A stretch of DNA of 13,211 nucleotides, taken from positions 1-13,211 of the forward strand of contig CAMFSS010000025.1 in NCBI GenBank assembly GCA_945983195.1, given 5' to 3'. Each line of letters begins with the position of its first letter. The stretch's first letter is position 1. Positions 6,606 through 13,211 of this stretch are shown here, one piece after another. This DNA comes from an uncultured Prevotellaceae bacterium. Its GTDB lineage: Bacteria; Bacteroidota; Bacteroidia; Bacteroidales; Muribaculaceae. The translations under genes were made by a program, and so were the position numbers. The notes under the pieces are model-generated. The model saw only the letters and a list, made by a program, of their open reading frames with translations. It made no database searches and was not told the DNA's origin.

Positions 6606-7640
6606 TCAGTGGCTTTCTGAAATCATTGATGTGAGAACGTTGAATGCCGTCTCGAGAATGGTATCTTTGCCGCGTGCACGGTCGTCGTCGGTCATATCGA
6701 CCTTGCAGCCCTCTGAAGGCTCAACGCCAAACTCGGTTTCCTTCCCCGATGCGTCGAGAATGGAGCATGCTGAGAAGCGCACCGTCCAACCGCATGGAAT
6801 CTCCGATGTGAACGGCAATCCGCTTCCGCCACCGGTGGTGTCGCCCACAATGCGCACATTAGGCACATATTTCATGATCGACACGAAATTGTTGGTAGCA
6901 CTGTAGGAGGAGCGGTTGGTAAGTATCACTACCGGCTTCATGTATTTGATGCGTGATGGTGAAGCAGGGTGGAAGTAGTAGTCGTAGGGCTCGGAGAAGT
7001 CATCATGTCCGGGTCCGGTCTTGTGCGAAATGGAGCCGGCGTAGAGATCGTCGGTGATGAATCGAGCCACGAGAGTTTCCACATTGGTGAGAAAACCTCC
7101 GCCATTGTTGCGCACGTCGATAATCAGTCCGTCGCTACTTGCGAGATATGCGAGAACATTGTCGAGATTCCCTTCGCCGATACCGTTGCTGAAGTCGCCG
7201 TAGTACATATAACCGAAGTTGTTGCTGAGAATCTGGTACTTTATTCCGCTTACTTGGTGATAGTTGAAGTTGAGGTAGAATTCATTCACGAGCCGCTCGT
7301 CGTAGTTCTGCGGATATTGCTCCCATATCCAGTAGCGCGACACATTGAACGACGAAATTAGGTTGGTGTGTCCGTCCTTAAGCTCGCGCAGCATCGTGGC
7401 GCACACGTCGAAGAGTTCGGTTGATGACATTTCGGGGTGCACTTGCGCCCGGTAGCGGCGGCCAACCTCGTCCCAATCAATGTTCTTATACTTGAAGAAG
7501 CAGTAATGCTCGTCGATTTCTTTCCATAGAGCATCGAAGTTGCCTTGCGGATTGTTTGAGAACTCTTCATGTTCGTGACATGCCGAAAGAGAGAGCATCA
7601 GTGCTGCCACTAAGGATATATGGAGGAAAAAGCGTGCCAT
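6606..7640 (-). CDS. S41 family (C-terminal processing/tricorn-like) peptidase, lipoprotein
   Basis: A 344-residue exported lipoprotein. The signal peptide ends in the lipobox LSAC with lipidated Cys21; the mature N-terminus CHEHEEF is acidic. A helical tricorn-C1-like region follows (about 35-95, FDALWKEIDEHYCFF and KDGHTN). The S41 protease core starts at about 140, with DGLIIDVRNNGGG at 170-182 and the nucleophile region TNRSSYSATNN, probable catalytic Ser247. No clear PDZ domain is seen. Function: serine peptidase acting in the periplasm or at the cell surface; substrate unknown. It lies 47 bp after the sugar-1-phosphate transferase with no recognisable promoter between them, so it may be the last gene of the glycan operon. 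It shares no known pathway with the fucose genes, so this linkage may be incidental. Confidence 0.85.
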   Translation of the reverse strand: MARFFLHISLVAALMLSLSACHEHEEFSNNPQGNFDALWKEIDEHYCFFKYKNIDWDEVGRRYRAQVHPEMSSTELFDVCATMLRELKDGHTNLISSFNVSRYWIWEQYPQNYDERLVNEFYLNFNYHQVSGIKYQILSNNFGYMYYGDFSNGIGEGNLDNVLAYLASSDGLIIDVRNNGGGFLTNVETLVARFITDDLYAGSISHKTGPGHDDFSEPYDYYFHPASPSRIKYMKPVVILTNRSSYSATNNFVSIMKYVPNVRIVGDTTGGGSGLPFTSEIPCGWTVRFSACSILDASGKETEFGVEPSEGCKVDMTDDDRARGKDTILETAFNVLTSMISESH

Positions 7641-7687
7641 GTGAGAACTATTTGGAATGAGTATTTTTTGATTTGCGTTAATCGATG

Positions 7688-8701
7688 TTACAACTTGCGT
7701 GCTGCATTTAGCCTCAACGATATGAATGTGTATGCTCCTGTCAATGCCAAAATGCTTAACACCAGGACAGACAAATGATAGCTTGTGGGAACGAGAATAT
7801 AGACAATGGATATTGCCAACTGCGTGGCGGCATAGCCGAGAGCTATGCGCATGTGACTCACTCCACCTTCAAAAGCCAGACGCTGATAGAGGTGGCTGTG
7901 GTGCGACTGTAGCAAGTTTTCGCGGCGAATGCTCCTGATGAGCAGCGTGAGTGAGAAATCGACCAAATAGACTATTGTCAAAGTCACAACAGTGAAGTCG
8001 CAAGTGATTGCTGCGCTATCGGGCGATGAATGTTGCGATACGGCCTGCAAAAGCAGATAGAATGCAATGAAATATCCCAGTGAAATGGAACCCGTATCGC
8101 CGCAGTAGCACCGCTCGGGAGTGCGGAAATTGAAGGCACTGAATACAATCACGGCGCAGACCATTGCAATAATCACCAAATCGTTGATTGCGTGGCAAGT
8201 GAAGAAAAGAGGAGATATCAGCACGGTAAGAGCATAGCAGCCGGTGATTCCCTTAATCCCATCAAGGAAGTTGAATGTGTTGACTACGGCAACAGTGCAC
8301 GTCAGTAGCACGGCAATGAGCAATGCCGACGGCTGGAACGACGGTACGCTGTCAATTATCTGAAATATCAGGAGTGAACAACACAGGAAGTGCACGGCAA
8401 GACGCAGCATGGGCGACAGGTTGTCGATATCGTCAACAAAGCTTACAGTGGCTATCACTGCCAATCCTATAAAGAACCAGGGATAAATCAGACTCCCTGT
8501 CGACAGAAGATGATAGAACTCGGCAGCGGCGTATGCAATCGGTATGACAATGCCTCCACCTGTGACCACTGCATTATTACCTGAACCGTTGACAATGCCA
8601 CGCTTGCGAGCCAACGCGATGTAGGCACGCATGCACAGCCACAAACCCGCCATTAGGGCAAGCGACAGTGGCAAAAGCGATATGCAGGCAATCATTTCCA
8701 T
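7688..8701 (-). CDS. polyprenyl-phosphate sugar-1-phosphate transferase (WecA/WbpL/MraY-like glycosyltransferase family 4)
   Basis: A 337-residue multi-spanning membrane protein (about ten hydrophobic segments). The family motifs are all present: the Mg-binding aspartates in SFVDDIDNLSP (D90-D91), NTFNFLDGIKG (141-151), CGDTGSISLG (200-209), and the cytoplasmic HHSHLYQRL loop (267-275), which resembles the HIHH/HxxHxYQRL loop of WecA and WbpL. It transfers a HexNAc-1-phosphate from a UDP-sugar to undecaprenyl phosphate, starting a lipid-linked glycan (O-antigen, capsule or glycoprotein glycan). The donor sugar is not readable from sequence. It starts 28 bp after fcl, in the same operon. MraY itself is less likely because no peptidoglycan genes are nearby and the loop is WecA-like. 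Confidence 0.88.
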   Translation of the reverse strand: MEMIACISLLPLSLALMAGLWLCMRAYIALARKRGIVNGSGNNAVVTGGGIVIPIAYAAAEFYHLLSTGSLIYPWFFIGLAVIATVSFVDDIDNLSPMLRLAVHFLCCSLLIFQIIDSVPSFQPSALLIAVLLTCTVAVVNTFNFLDGIKGITGCYALTVLISPLFFTCHAINDLVIIAMVCAVIVFSAFNFRTPERCYCGDTGSISLGYFIAFYLLLQAVSQHSSPDSAAITCDFTVVTLTIVYLVDFSLTLLIRSIRRENLLQSHHSHLYQRLAFEGGVSHMRIALGYAATQLAISIVYILVPTSYHLSVLVLSILALTGAYTFISLRLNAARKL

Positions 8702-8729
8702 TGATATGTGTCGGTCTTTTCAGAAATAC

Positions 8730-9833
8730 TTAATTTGTTTGATACCACTCATAGAGCGTGCGTACGCCATCTTCGATTTCCATGCTGTGATGCCAGCCGA
8801 GTGCGTGCAGGCGGCTCACGTCGGTGAGTTTGCGCATTGTGCCGTCGGGCTTCGATGCGTCCCACTTTATTTCACCACGATAGTCGATAGTGCGCTTCAC
8901 AAGGGCGGCGAGTTCGGCAATTGTGATTTCCTTGCCGCTGCCTATGTTGATGTGGCAGTTGCGTATTTCGCGCTTGGCGGCTTCGGCAGTACCGGGAACT
9001 ACGGGTGAACCCTCGTAGGTATCGGCAAAGTCGATGTGTTCCATCACATATACCGAGGCATCAGCCATGTCTTCGCTCCATAGGAACTCACGAATGGGCT
9101 TGCCCGAACCCCACAGCAGCAAGTGCGTGCTGTGTATGCCGTATTTGGCAAGGATTGCGCGGATTGCATCTTCAGTGGCATTGCCGTCGGTGCCCTCGAT
9201 GGGGCGGCGGTTGAGATCGGTGCGCACGGCATCGAGATTGTTCTCATGCAGCATCTTTGCAAGATATATTTTGCGAATCATTGCCGGTAGCACATGGCTC
9301 GTTTCGAGATTGAAGTTGTCGTTTGGTCCATAGAGGTTGGTGGGCATCACGGCTATGTAGTTCGTTCCATATTGCAGATTAAAGCTCTCACAAAGTTTCA
9401 GACCTGCAATTTTGGCTATTGCGTATGGCTCATTGGTGTACTCAAGCGGCGACGTGAGGAGTGCGCTTTCGGGTATGGGCTGCACAGCTTCGCGCGGATA
9501 GATGCAGGTGCTGCCCAGAAAAAGCAGCTTCTTCACGCCGTGGCGGAAGCTTTCGCCGATTACATTCTGCTGTATTTGCAGATTTTGGTAGATGAAATCG
9601 GCACGGTAGATGCTGTTGGCCATGATTCCACCCACATGAGCGGCGGCAAGAATCACATATTCGGGCTGTTCGGCATCGAAGAATTGGCGCACAGCCACTG
9701 CATCGAGCAGATCGAGCTCGCTGTGGGTGCGTCCTATCAAGTTGGTGTAACCTTTTTTCTTGAGGTTGTTCCATATAGCCGAACCTACGAGTCCGCGGTG
9801 TCCGGCAACGTATATTTTTGAGTCCTTCTTCAT
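8730..9833 (-). CDS. fcl: GDP-L-fucose synthase
   Basis: A 367-residue extended short-chain dehydrogenase, the second enzyme of GDP-L-fucose synthesis (3,5-epimerisation and NADPH reduction of GDP-4-keto-6-deoxy-mannose). The NADP-binding loop is GHRGLVG (11-17); the catalytic triad is S108 (GSTCIYP), Y137 and K141 (YAIAK). The AAAHVGGI segment (63-70) and the PTNLYGPNDNF segment are typical of Fcl/WcaG. It carries the extra segment NRRPIEGTDGNATEDAI before the WGSGKPIREF motif, which I associate with Bacteroidetes homologues. I take ATG 9833 as start: the frame extends to 9878, but that would overlap gmd by 32 bp and add 15 residues before the usual MKKDSKIYVAGHRG start. It follows gmd after 13 bp. 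Confidence 0.95.
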   Translation of the reverse strand: MKKDSKIYVAGHRGLVGSAIWNNLKKKGYTNLIGRTHSELDLLDAVAVRQFFDAEQPEYVILAAAHVGGIMANSIYRADFIYQNLQIQQNVIGESFRHGVKKLLFLGSTCIYPREAVQPIPESALLTSPLEYTNEPYAIAKIAGLKLCESFNLQYGTNYIAVMPTNLYGPNDNFNLETSHVLPAMIRKIYLAKMLHENNLDAVRTDLNRRPIEGTDGNATEDAIRAILAKYGIHSTHLLLWGSGKPIREFLWSEDMADASVYVMEHIDFADTYEGSPVVPGTAEAAKREIRNCHINIGSGKEITIAELAALVKRTIDYRGEIKWDASKPDGTMRKLTDVSRLHALGWHHSMEIEDGVRTLYEWYQTN

Positions 9834-9846
9834 TGTTTGCTGTTGG

Positions 9847-10935
9847 TTATCGCACATTGTGCGGGTCTTTAGCCACAAGGCGCATGTCGTTGTCGACCAT
9901 GATGTTTACAAGTTCCTGGAACGAAGTCTTGCGTGGATTCCAGCCAAGCTTGGTGCGTGCCTTGGTGGGGTCGCCAAGAAGTTGGTCGACCTCGGCAGGA
10001 CGGAAATATTTCGGGTCGACTTCTACAAGCACCCGGCCTGTGGCGCGGTCAATTCCCTTCTCGTCGAGACCCTCGCCTTGCCATTCGAGATCGATGCCTG
10101 CACGGGCAAATGCCAGTGTGGTAAATTCGCGCACTGTGTGGTACTCTCCGGTGGCTATAACAAAGTCGTCGGGCTCGGGCTGCTGCATGATGAGCCACAT
10201 GCACTCCACATAGTCTTTTGCGTAGCCCCAGTCGCGGTAGGCGTTGAGGTTGCCGAGGTAGAGCTTGTCCTGAAGCCCGTTGACGATGCGTGCGGCGGCA
10301 ATTGTGATTTTGCGTGTCACGAAAGTTTCGCCACGGCGCTCGCTCTCATGGTTGAAGAGAATGCCGTTGACGGCAAACATACCATAGCTCTCGCGGTAGT
10401 TCTTCGTAATCCAGAAACCGTAGATTTTGGCGCAGGAATAGGGGCTGCGTGGATAAAACGGAGTATTCTCGTTCTGGGGCACTTCCTGCACTTTCCCATA
10501 AAGCTCAGATGTGCTTGCCTGATACACCTTGGTTGTCTTTTCGCGGTGCAGAATGCGCACAGCCTCAAGCAGTCGCAGTGTGCCCACAGCATCGGTTTCG
10601 GCAGTGTATTCGGGCACGTCGAAAGAGACTTTCACATGGCTCTGTGCGGCAAGATTATATATTTCGTCGGGCTGCACCTCCTCGATGATACGGATAAGCG
10701 AACTGGAGTCGGTCATATCACCATAGTGAAGGTTGACGAGGCGTTTCTGTTTCATGTCGCGCACCCACTCGTCAAGGTATAGGTGCTCGATGCGACCGGT
10801 GTTGAACGTGCTGCTGCGTCGGATAATGCCGTGCACCTCATATCCCTTCTCGAGCAGGAACTCGGCAAGGAAAGAGCCGTCTTGACCGGTGATGCCGGTG
10901 ATAAGGGCTATTTTGCGTTTGTCGTTGTTGTTCAT
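9847..10935 (-). CDS. gmd: GDP-mannose 4,6-dehydratase
   Basis: A 362-residue enzyme converting GDP-D-mannose to GDP-4-keto-6-deoxy-D-mannose, first step of GDP-L-fucose synthesis. Motifs: NADP loop GITGQDG (14-20), RRSSTFNTGRIEHLY (39-53, Gmd-specific), STSELYG with S141/T142/E144, and Y166/K170 in PYSCAK. Start ATG at 10935; the in-frame TTG at 10968 would overlap the preceding HAD gene by 7 bp and only adds poorly conserved residues. The next gene, fcl, uses its product. Its 4-keto product could in principle also feed an aminotransferase (GDP-perosamine route), but the aminotransferase in this operon looks like the UDP-sugar type. Confidence 0.95.
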   Translation of the reverse strand: MNNNDKRKIALITGITGQDGSFLAEFLLEKGYEVHGIIRRSSTFNTGRIEHLYLDEWVRDMKQKRLVNLHYGDMTDSSSLIRIIEEVQPDEIYNLAAQSHVKVSFDVPEYTAETDAVGTLRLLEAVRILHREKTTKVYQASTSELYGKVQEVPQNENTPFYPRSPYSCAKIYGFWITKNYRESYGMFAVNGILFNHESERRGETFVTRKITIAAARIVNGLQDKLYLGNLNAYRDWGYAKDYVECMWLIMQQPEPDDFVIATGEYHTVREFTTLAFARAGIDLEWQGEGLDEKGIDRATGRVLVEVDPKYFRPAEVDQLLGDPTKARTKLGWNPRKTSFQELVNIMVDNDMRLVAKDPHNVR

Positions 10936-10961
10936 ATTGTTGAAATGTGTGGAGTGAGTGG

Positions 10962-11687
10962 TTAGCAATAAATTTGGTCGTTGATGTAGTCGTCAAGTTC
11001 CTTGAAGCGCTTTATGAAGAACTTCGCCTGATGTTTTTTGTCGACTTTTATGTCCTGTGGGTGAATGTTGCTTCCATCATCGAGCAGAAGCACCGAAAGT
11101 GCGCCGTTGGTGTTGGCAACGAGAAAGTCTTTGGCAGGGTTGTCACCAACGAAAACATACTCCACCCGCTCTCTGTCGGTACTCGGGTAGCGGTGCTTGA
11201 TTTCGTTGAAAGCGGCAGGATTGGTCTTTTCGCAGCCCATTTCCTCGCTGATGAAGATGTTCTCCCAGGGAATGTACTCATAGAGGCGCAGAGCGCGGAT
11301 TTTATTGCGCTGTGTGAATGAACGGCCGTCGGTGATTATGAACATTGGCACACCGAGCGCTTTCATGTGTTCAAGCATCTCACGCGTCTCGTCGCTGAGT
11401 TTCAGCATTGGTATGTGGCTTCGGTATTCTGTCACCATCCATTCTATTGCGTTGGGAATCTCCACACCAATGGCATTTAAGTGCTTCTCGAGGCAGTCGA
11501 AAGGATTAATGCCATGGTCGAAGGCATCGAGCATCACATTGAAGGCTTCGTCGGGCTGTGTGCCGTAGTCGGCTACAAGCAGCCGGTCGATGTGCCGATA
11601 GCCTGAAACCACGAAATCCACCTCTTTGTAAAGCGTGTCGTCGAGGTCGAAGATGAGAACTTGAAAATCGGGCGGTAATAATTCCAT
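10962..11687 (-). CDS. HAD superfamily hydrolase, subfamily I
   Basis: A 241-residue HAD phosphatase-like protein with all four motifs: nucleophile FDLDDTLY (D14, D16), motif II IITDG (T119), motif III lysine in GCEKTNP (K154), and motif IV VFVGDNPAKD (D182). The helical cap lies between motifs I and II (about 25-100), as in subfamily IA (YjjG/nucleotidase/N-acylneuraminate-9-phosphatase-like). Such enzymes dephosphorylate small metabolites in the cytoplasm. The substrate is unknown. Its place between a sugar aminotransferase (16 bp upstream) and gmd (26 bp downstream) suggests a sugar-phosphate or housekeeping nucleotide substrate, but it is not part of the standard fucose pathway. Confidence 0.82.
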   Translation of the reverse strand: MELLPPDFQVLIFDLDDTLYKEVDFVVSGYRHIDRLLVADYGTQPDEAFNVMLDAFDHGINPFDCLEKHLNAIGVEIPNAIEWMVTEYRSHIPMLKLSDETREMLEHMKALGVPMFIITDGRSFTQRNKIRALRLYEYIPWENIFISEEMGCEKTNPAAFNEIKHRYPSTDRERVEYVFVGDNPAKDFLVANTNGALSVLLLDDGSNIHPQDIKVDKKHQAKFFIKRFKELDDYINDQIYC

Positions 11688-11703
11688 ATAATGATTCTGT
11701 GGA

Positions 11704-12840
11704 TTATTTGCTTTGATAGTAATTCTTGATGCAGTCGATAACGCGTGCTATTTCATCGTCGGTGAGTATGCTTCCGCTTGGCAGGCAGAGTCCGCGGTCG
11801 AACAGCCTTTCAGCACAGCCGTCGCCATAGAATGGCGCGTCGGCATACACCGGCTGCATATTCATCGGGCGCCACAGGCGGCGCGACTCGATATTTGAGG
11901 CTTCGAGCGTCAGGCGCAGCTCTTCGGGCGAAAATGGCAGCTTGTCGTCGAGGAGAATGGTTGTGAGCCAAAAGTTTGAAACGGCATCGGCATCAGGCTC
12001 GCTGTGCACGGTGATTCCCGGCAGATTGCCCAATTCGCGAGCATATAGCGAGTGAATCTCGCGGCGGCGAGACACGCGCTCGGCAATGTGCTCCATCTGT
12101 CCGCAGCCTATTCCTGCGCTGATGTTGCTCAAGCGATAGTTGTAGCCAATCTCCTTGTGATAATAGTAGGGCATAGGTTCGCGTGCCTGTGTGGCAAGGA
12201 ACTTCACGTGCTTTGCAGCTTCGGAATTGGGGCATATCAGTGCTCCACCTCCCGAAGTGGTGATGATTTTGTTGCCGTTGAAGCTCAGTGCGCCAAAGTC
12301 GCCAATTGTGCCGCATTTGCGACCTTTGTAGGTGGAGCCAAGGGCTTCGGCAGCATCTTCAAGTACAGGTATGCCATAGCGTCGGGCAATTGCCATGATT
12401 TCGTCCATTTTTGCAGGCATTCCATACAGATGCACCACCACAATAGCCTTTGGGTGGCGTCCTGTTGCACGCTTGCGGTCGGTGATGGCACGCTCAAGAG
12501 CATCAGGATCCATATTCCAAGTGTCCGGTTCGCTGTCGACGAACACCGGATGTGCCCCCTGGTATTTCACGGGGTTGGCACTTGCGGCAAAGGTGAACGA
12601 CTGGCACACCACCTCGTCGCCTGCTGTCACACCAAGTTCTACCAGACCGAGGTGCAGGGCGGCTGTGCCTGCGCTGAGTGCCACTACATTGGGCGCATTG
12701 AGATAGGATTCGAGCCTCTTCTCAAATTCATCGACATTAGGGCCGAGTGGCACAACCCAGCTTTCAGCAAAAGCCTCGTTGATATATTGCATCTCGTTGC
12801 CACCGAGGTGCGGAAACGACAAGAAAATCCTCGTATTCAT
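11704..12840 (-). CDS. DegT/DnrJ/EryC1/StrS family sugar aminotransferase, PglE-like
   Basis: A 378-residue PLP enzyme. Lys191 in SFNGNKIITTSGGGA is the expected Schiff-base lysine and D162 in EDAAEALGS the pyridine-binding Asp. The N-terminal IFLSFPHLGGNE, the FLATQARE segment followed by IGYNYRLSNI, and the C-terminal RRLWRPMNMQP and LCLPSGS segments closely resemble Campylobacter PglE, which makes UDP-4-amino-4,6-dideoxy-GlcNAc for glycan synthesis. Substrate is inferred, not proven; GDP-perosamine synthase is the main alternative given gmd nearby. The partner PglF-like dehydratase and PglC-like transferase are not in the window. Start ATG 12840 fits PglE-like starts; ATG 12852 and TTG 12864 are too close to or inside the promoter box. 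First gene of the operon. Confidence 0.88.
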   Translation of the reverse strand: MNTRIFLSFPHLGGNEMQYINEAFAESWVVPLGPNVDEFEKRLESYLNAPNVVALSAGTAALHLGLVELGVTAGDEVVCQSFTFAASANPVKYQGAHPVFVDSEPDTWNMDPDALERAITDRKRATGRHPKAIVVVHLYGMPAKMDEIMAIARRYGIPVLEDAAEALGSTYKGRKCGTIGDFGALSFNGNKIITTSGGGALICPNSEAAKHVKFLATQAREPMPYYYHKEIGYNYRLSNISAGIGCGQMEHIAERVSRRREIHSLYARELGNLPGITVHSEPDADAVSNFWLTTILLDDKLPFSPEELRLTLEASNIESRRLWRPMNMQPVYADAPFYGDGCAERLFDRGLCLPSGSILTDDEIARVIDCIKNYYQSK

Positions 12841-12861
12841 TGCATCAAACATTATAATCTG

Positions 12862-12869
12862 CAAAATTA
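12862..12869 (-). promoter_or_regulatory. -7 box for the aminotransferase-HAD-gmd-fcl operon
   Basis: TAATTTTG on the minus strand matches TAnnTTTG and lies 21 nt above the ATG at 12840. The start used by other members of the aminotransferase family then leaves a short leader of about 15 nt. No -33 TTTG is evident. Confidence 0.5.
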
Positions 12870-12954
12870 CTCAATTTTGCCGATAGCTCCCCTATATTGC
12901 TTCACATTTTTGAAAAAATTTCACGCAAGTTGCCTATTTTCTACGGAATGCTGA

Positions 12955-13132
12955 TTTATGCGCCACAACATTCTCAGCGGAAAGAACACCGAGTTCATTG
13001 CTGCCGAGCCTACCACGGCGCAGGCGTAATCGTTTCGGAGCTAATCAATGACGGGCTGATGAAGGGTGTGGATATTCCGCAGCTCGAAACCTTTGAGGCA
13101 GGAATGCTCTTTGCCCGCAACCTCAAAGATGT
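12955..13132 (+). pseudogene. trpB: fragment of a TrpB2-type tryptophan synthase beta gene with internal deletion and truncated ends
   Basis: Two adjoining pieces of the same protein family sit in different frames. In the frame of 12958, MRHNILSGKNTEFIAAEP resembles the region before the FIAxEP segment of TrpB2. In the frame of 13011, AYHGAGVIVSELINDGLM and KGVDIPQLETFEAGMLFAR resemble the TrpB2 segment that begins LRYHG and continues PQLExFEAxxLFAR. In intact TrpB2 about 45 residues (CPxLTRG, YDFGD, LGHxFxP, HAGG) lie between them; here they are gone, and the join falls at the shared bases around 13007-13014 and shifts the frame. Homology stops near 13120, before the PAPES region, and begins abruptly at 12955, so N- and C-terminal thirds are missing. 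Intact TrpB2 is about 430-450 residues and makes tryptophan from indole or indole-glycerol-P and serine with PLP. I made the match from memory of the family; it is not a search result. Confidence 0.65.
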
Positions 13133-13155
13133 CCCCCCCCCAAGTGTAACTAATA

Positions 13156-13211
13156 CGAAAAAACATAGTAGTTAGCCACACATAGAGAGGCTGTGTCGTA
13201 ATGTTTTTACG
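13156..13211. repeat. imperfect inverted repeat at the window edge, possibly the end of a mobile element
   Basis: CGAAAAAACAT (13156-13166) and ATGTTTTTACG (13201-13211) are inverted copies matching at 10 of 11 positions, separated by 34 nt. That spacer holds a smaller stem, ACACA (13178-13182) with TGTGT (13192-13196). The sequence GAGGCTGTGTCGTAATG (13187-13203) is reminiscent of insertion-sequence terminal repeats in Bacteroidetes, but no transposase is visible because the window ends. Alternatives are a transcript-end hairpin or chance in AT-rich DNA. Confidence 0.3.

Noticed and set aside
9834..9878. Extended N-terminus of GDP-L-fucose synthase
   Set aside because: It would overlap gmd by 32 bp and adds residues before the normal start of the Rossmann fold.
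9760..10782. Long plus-strand frame (340 codons) opposite gmd
   Set aside because: It is antisense to a clear, motif-complete gmd gene and has no recognisable domain. Codon bias of the real gene leaves such open antisense frames.
12052..12954. Long plus-strand frame (300 codons) opposite the aminotransferase
   Set aside because: Antisense to a well-conserved PLP enzyme, Cys/His-rich composition, no family resemblance.
12897..13175. A 92-residue plus-strand frame at the right end taken as a small gene
   Set aside because: Only its latter half resembles a known family, the first half is low in coding character, and the matching upstream segment lies in another frame. A decayed trpB2 fragment explains it better.
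1..13211. tRNA, rRNA, CRISPR arrays or riboswitches
   Set aside because: I saw no cloverleaf-like sequence, no regularly spaced direct repeats, and no leader long enough for a known riboswitch; all spaces between genes are short apart from the right end.

Overview
The window looks like a chromosomal segment of a Bacteroidales bacterium (Bacteroides, Prevotella or Muribaculaceae type; I cannot fix the genus). The reasons are the four-gene 2-oxoacid:ferredoxin oxidoreductase set typical of gut anaerobes of this order, TAnnTTTG-type -7 promoter boxes, A-rich leaders without clear Shine-Dalgarno sequences, a patatin-POTRA-barrel outer-membrane protein, and a lipoprotein with an acidic stretch right after the lipobox.

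Layout. (1) 2-1357, plus strand: the C-terminal part of a patatin-like phospholipase with POTRA and outer-membrane barrel; its start lies outside the window. (2) 1413-4239, minus strand: an operon reading small 2x[4Fe-4S] ferredoxin, alpha, TPP-binding beta, gamma of a 2-oxoacid:ferredoxin oxidoreductase (VorB type), with a -7 box at its head and a hairpin/T-tract terminator at its end. An unusual TTTGGCA repeat cluster lies upstream of the operon. (3) 4345-6574: a CDF metal exporter (minus) and an iron-type alcohol dehydrogenase (plus), divergently transcribed from a roughly 107-bp region carrying one -7 box for each direction. (4) 6606-12869, minus strand: a tight run starting at a promoter near 12866: PglE-like sugar aminotransferase, HAD hydrolase, gmd, fcl, a WecA/MraY-type polyprenyl-phosphate sugar-1-phosphate transferase, and an S41-family lipoprotein protease. 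(5) 12870-13211: no intact gene. It holds a decayed fragment of a TrpB2-type tryptophan synthase beta gene with an out-of-frame internal deletion, a C9 tract, and an incomplete inverted-repeat structure at the window edge.

How the genes work together. The Vor/Kor operon links oxidative decarboxylation (or reductive carboxylation) of 2-oxoacids to ferredoxin. The operon at 6606-12840 supplies GDP-L-fucose (Gmd then Fcl), probably an amino-deoxy sugar (aminotransferase), and an initiating sugar-1-phosphate transferase for lipid-linked glycans. It therefore reads as a surface-glycan or protein-glycosylation precursor module. No complete novel system is evident. The most notable non-routine items are the trpB2 remnant at the right end, the repeat cluster upstream of the vor operon, and the unusual make-up of the glycan operon.
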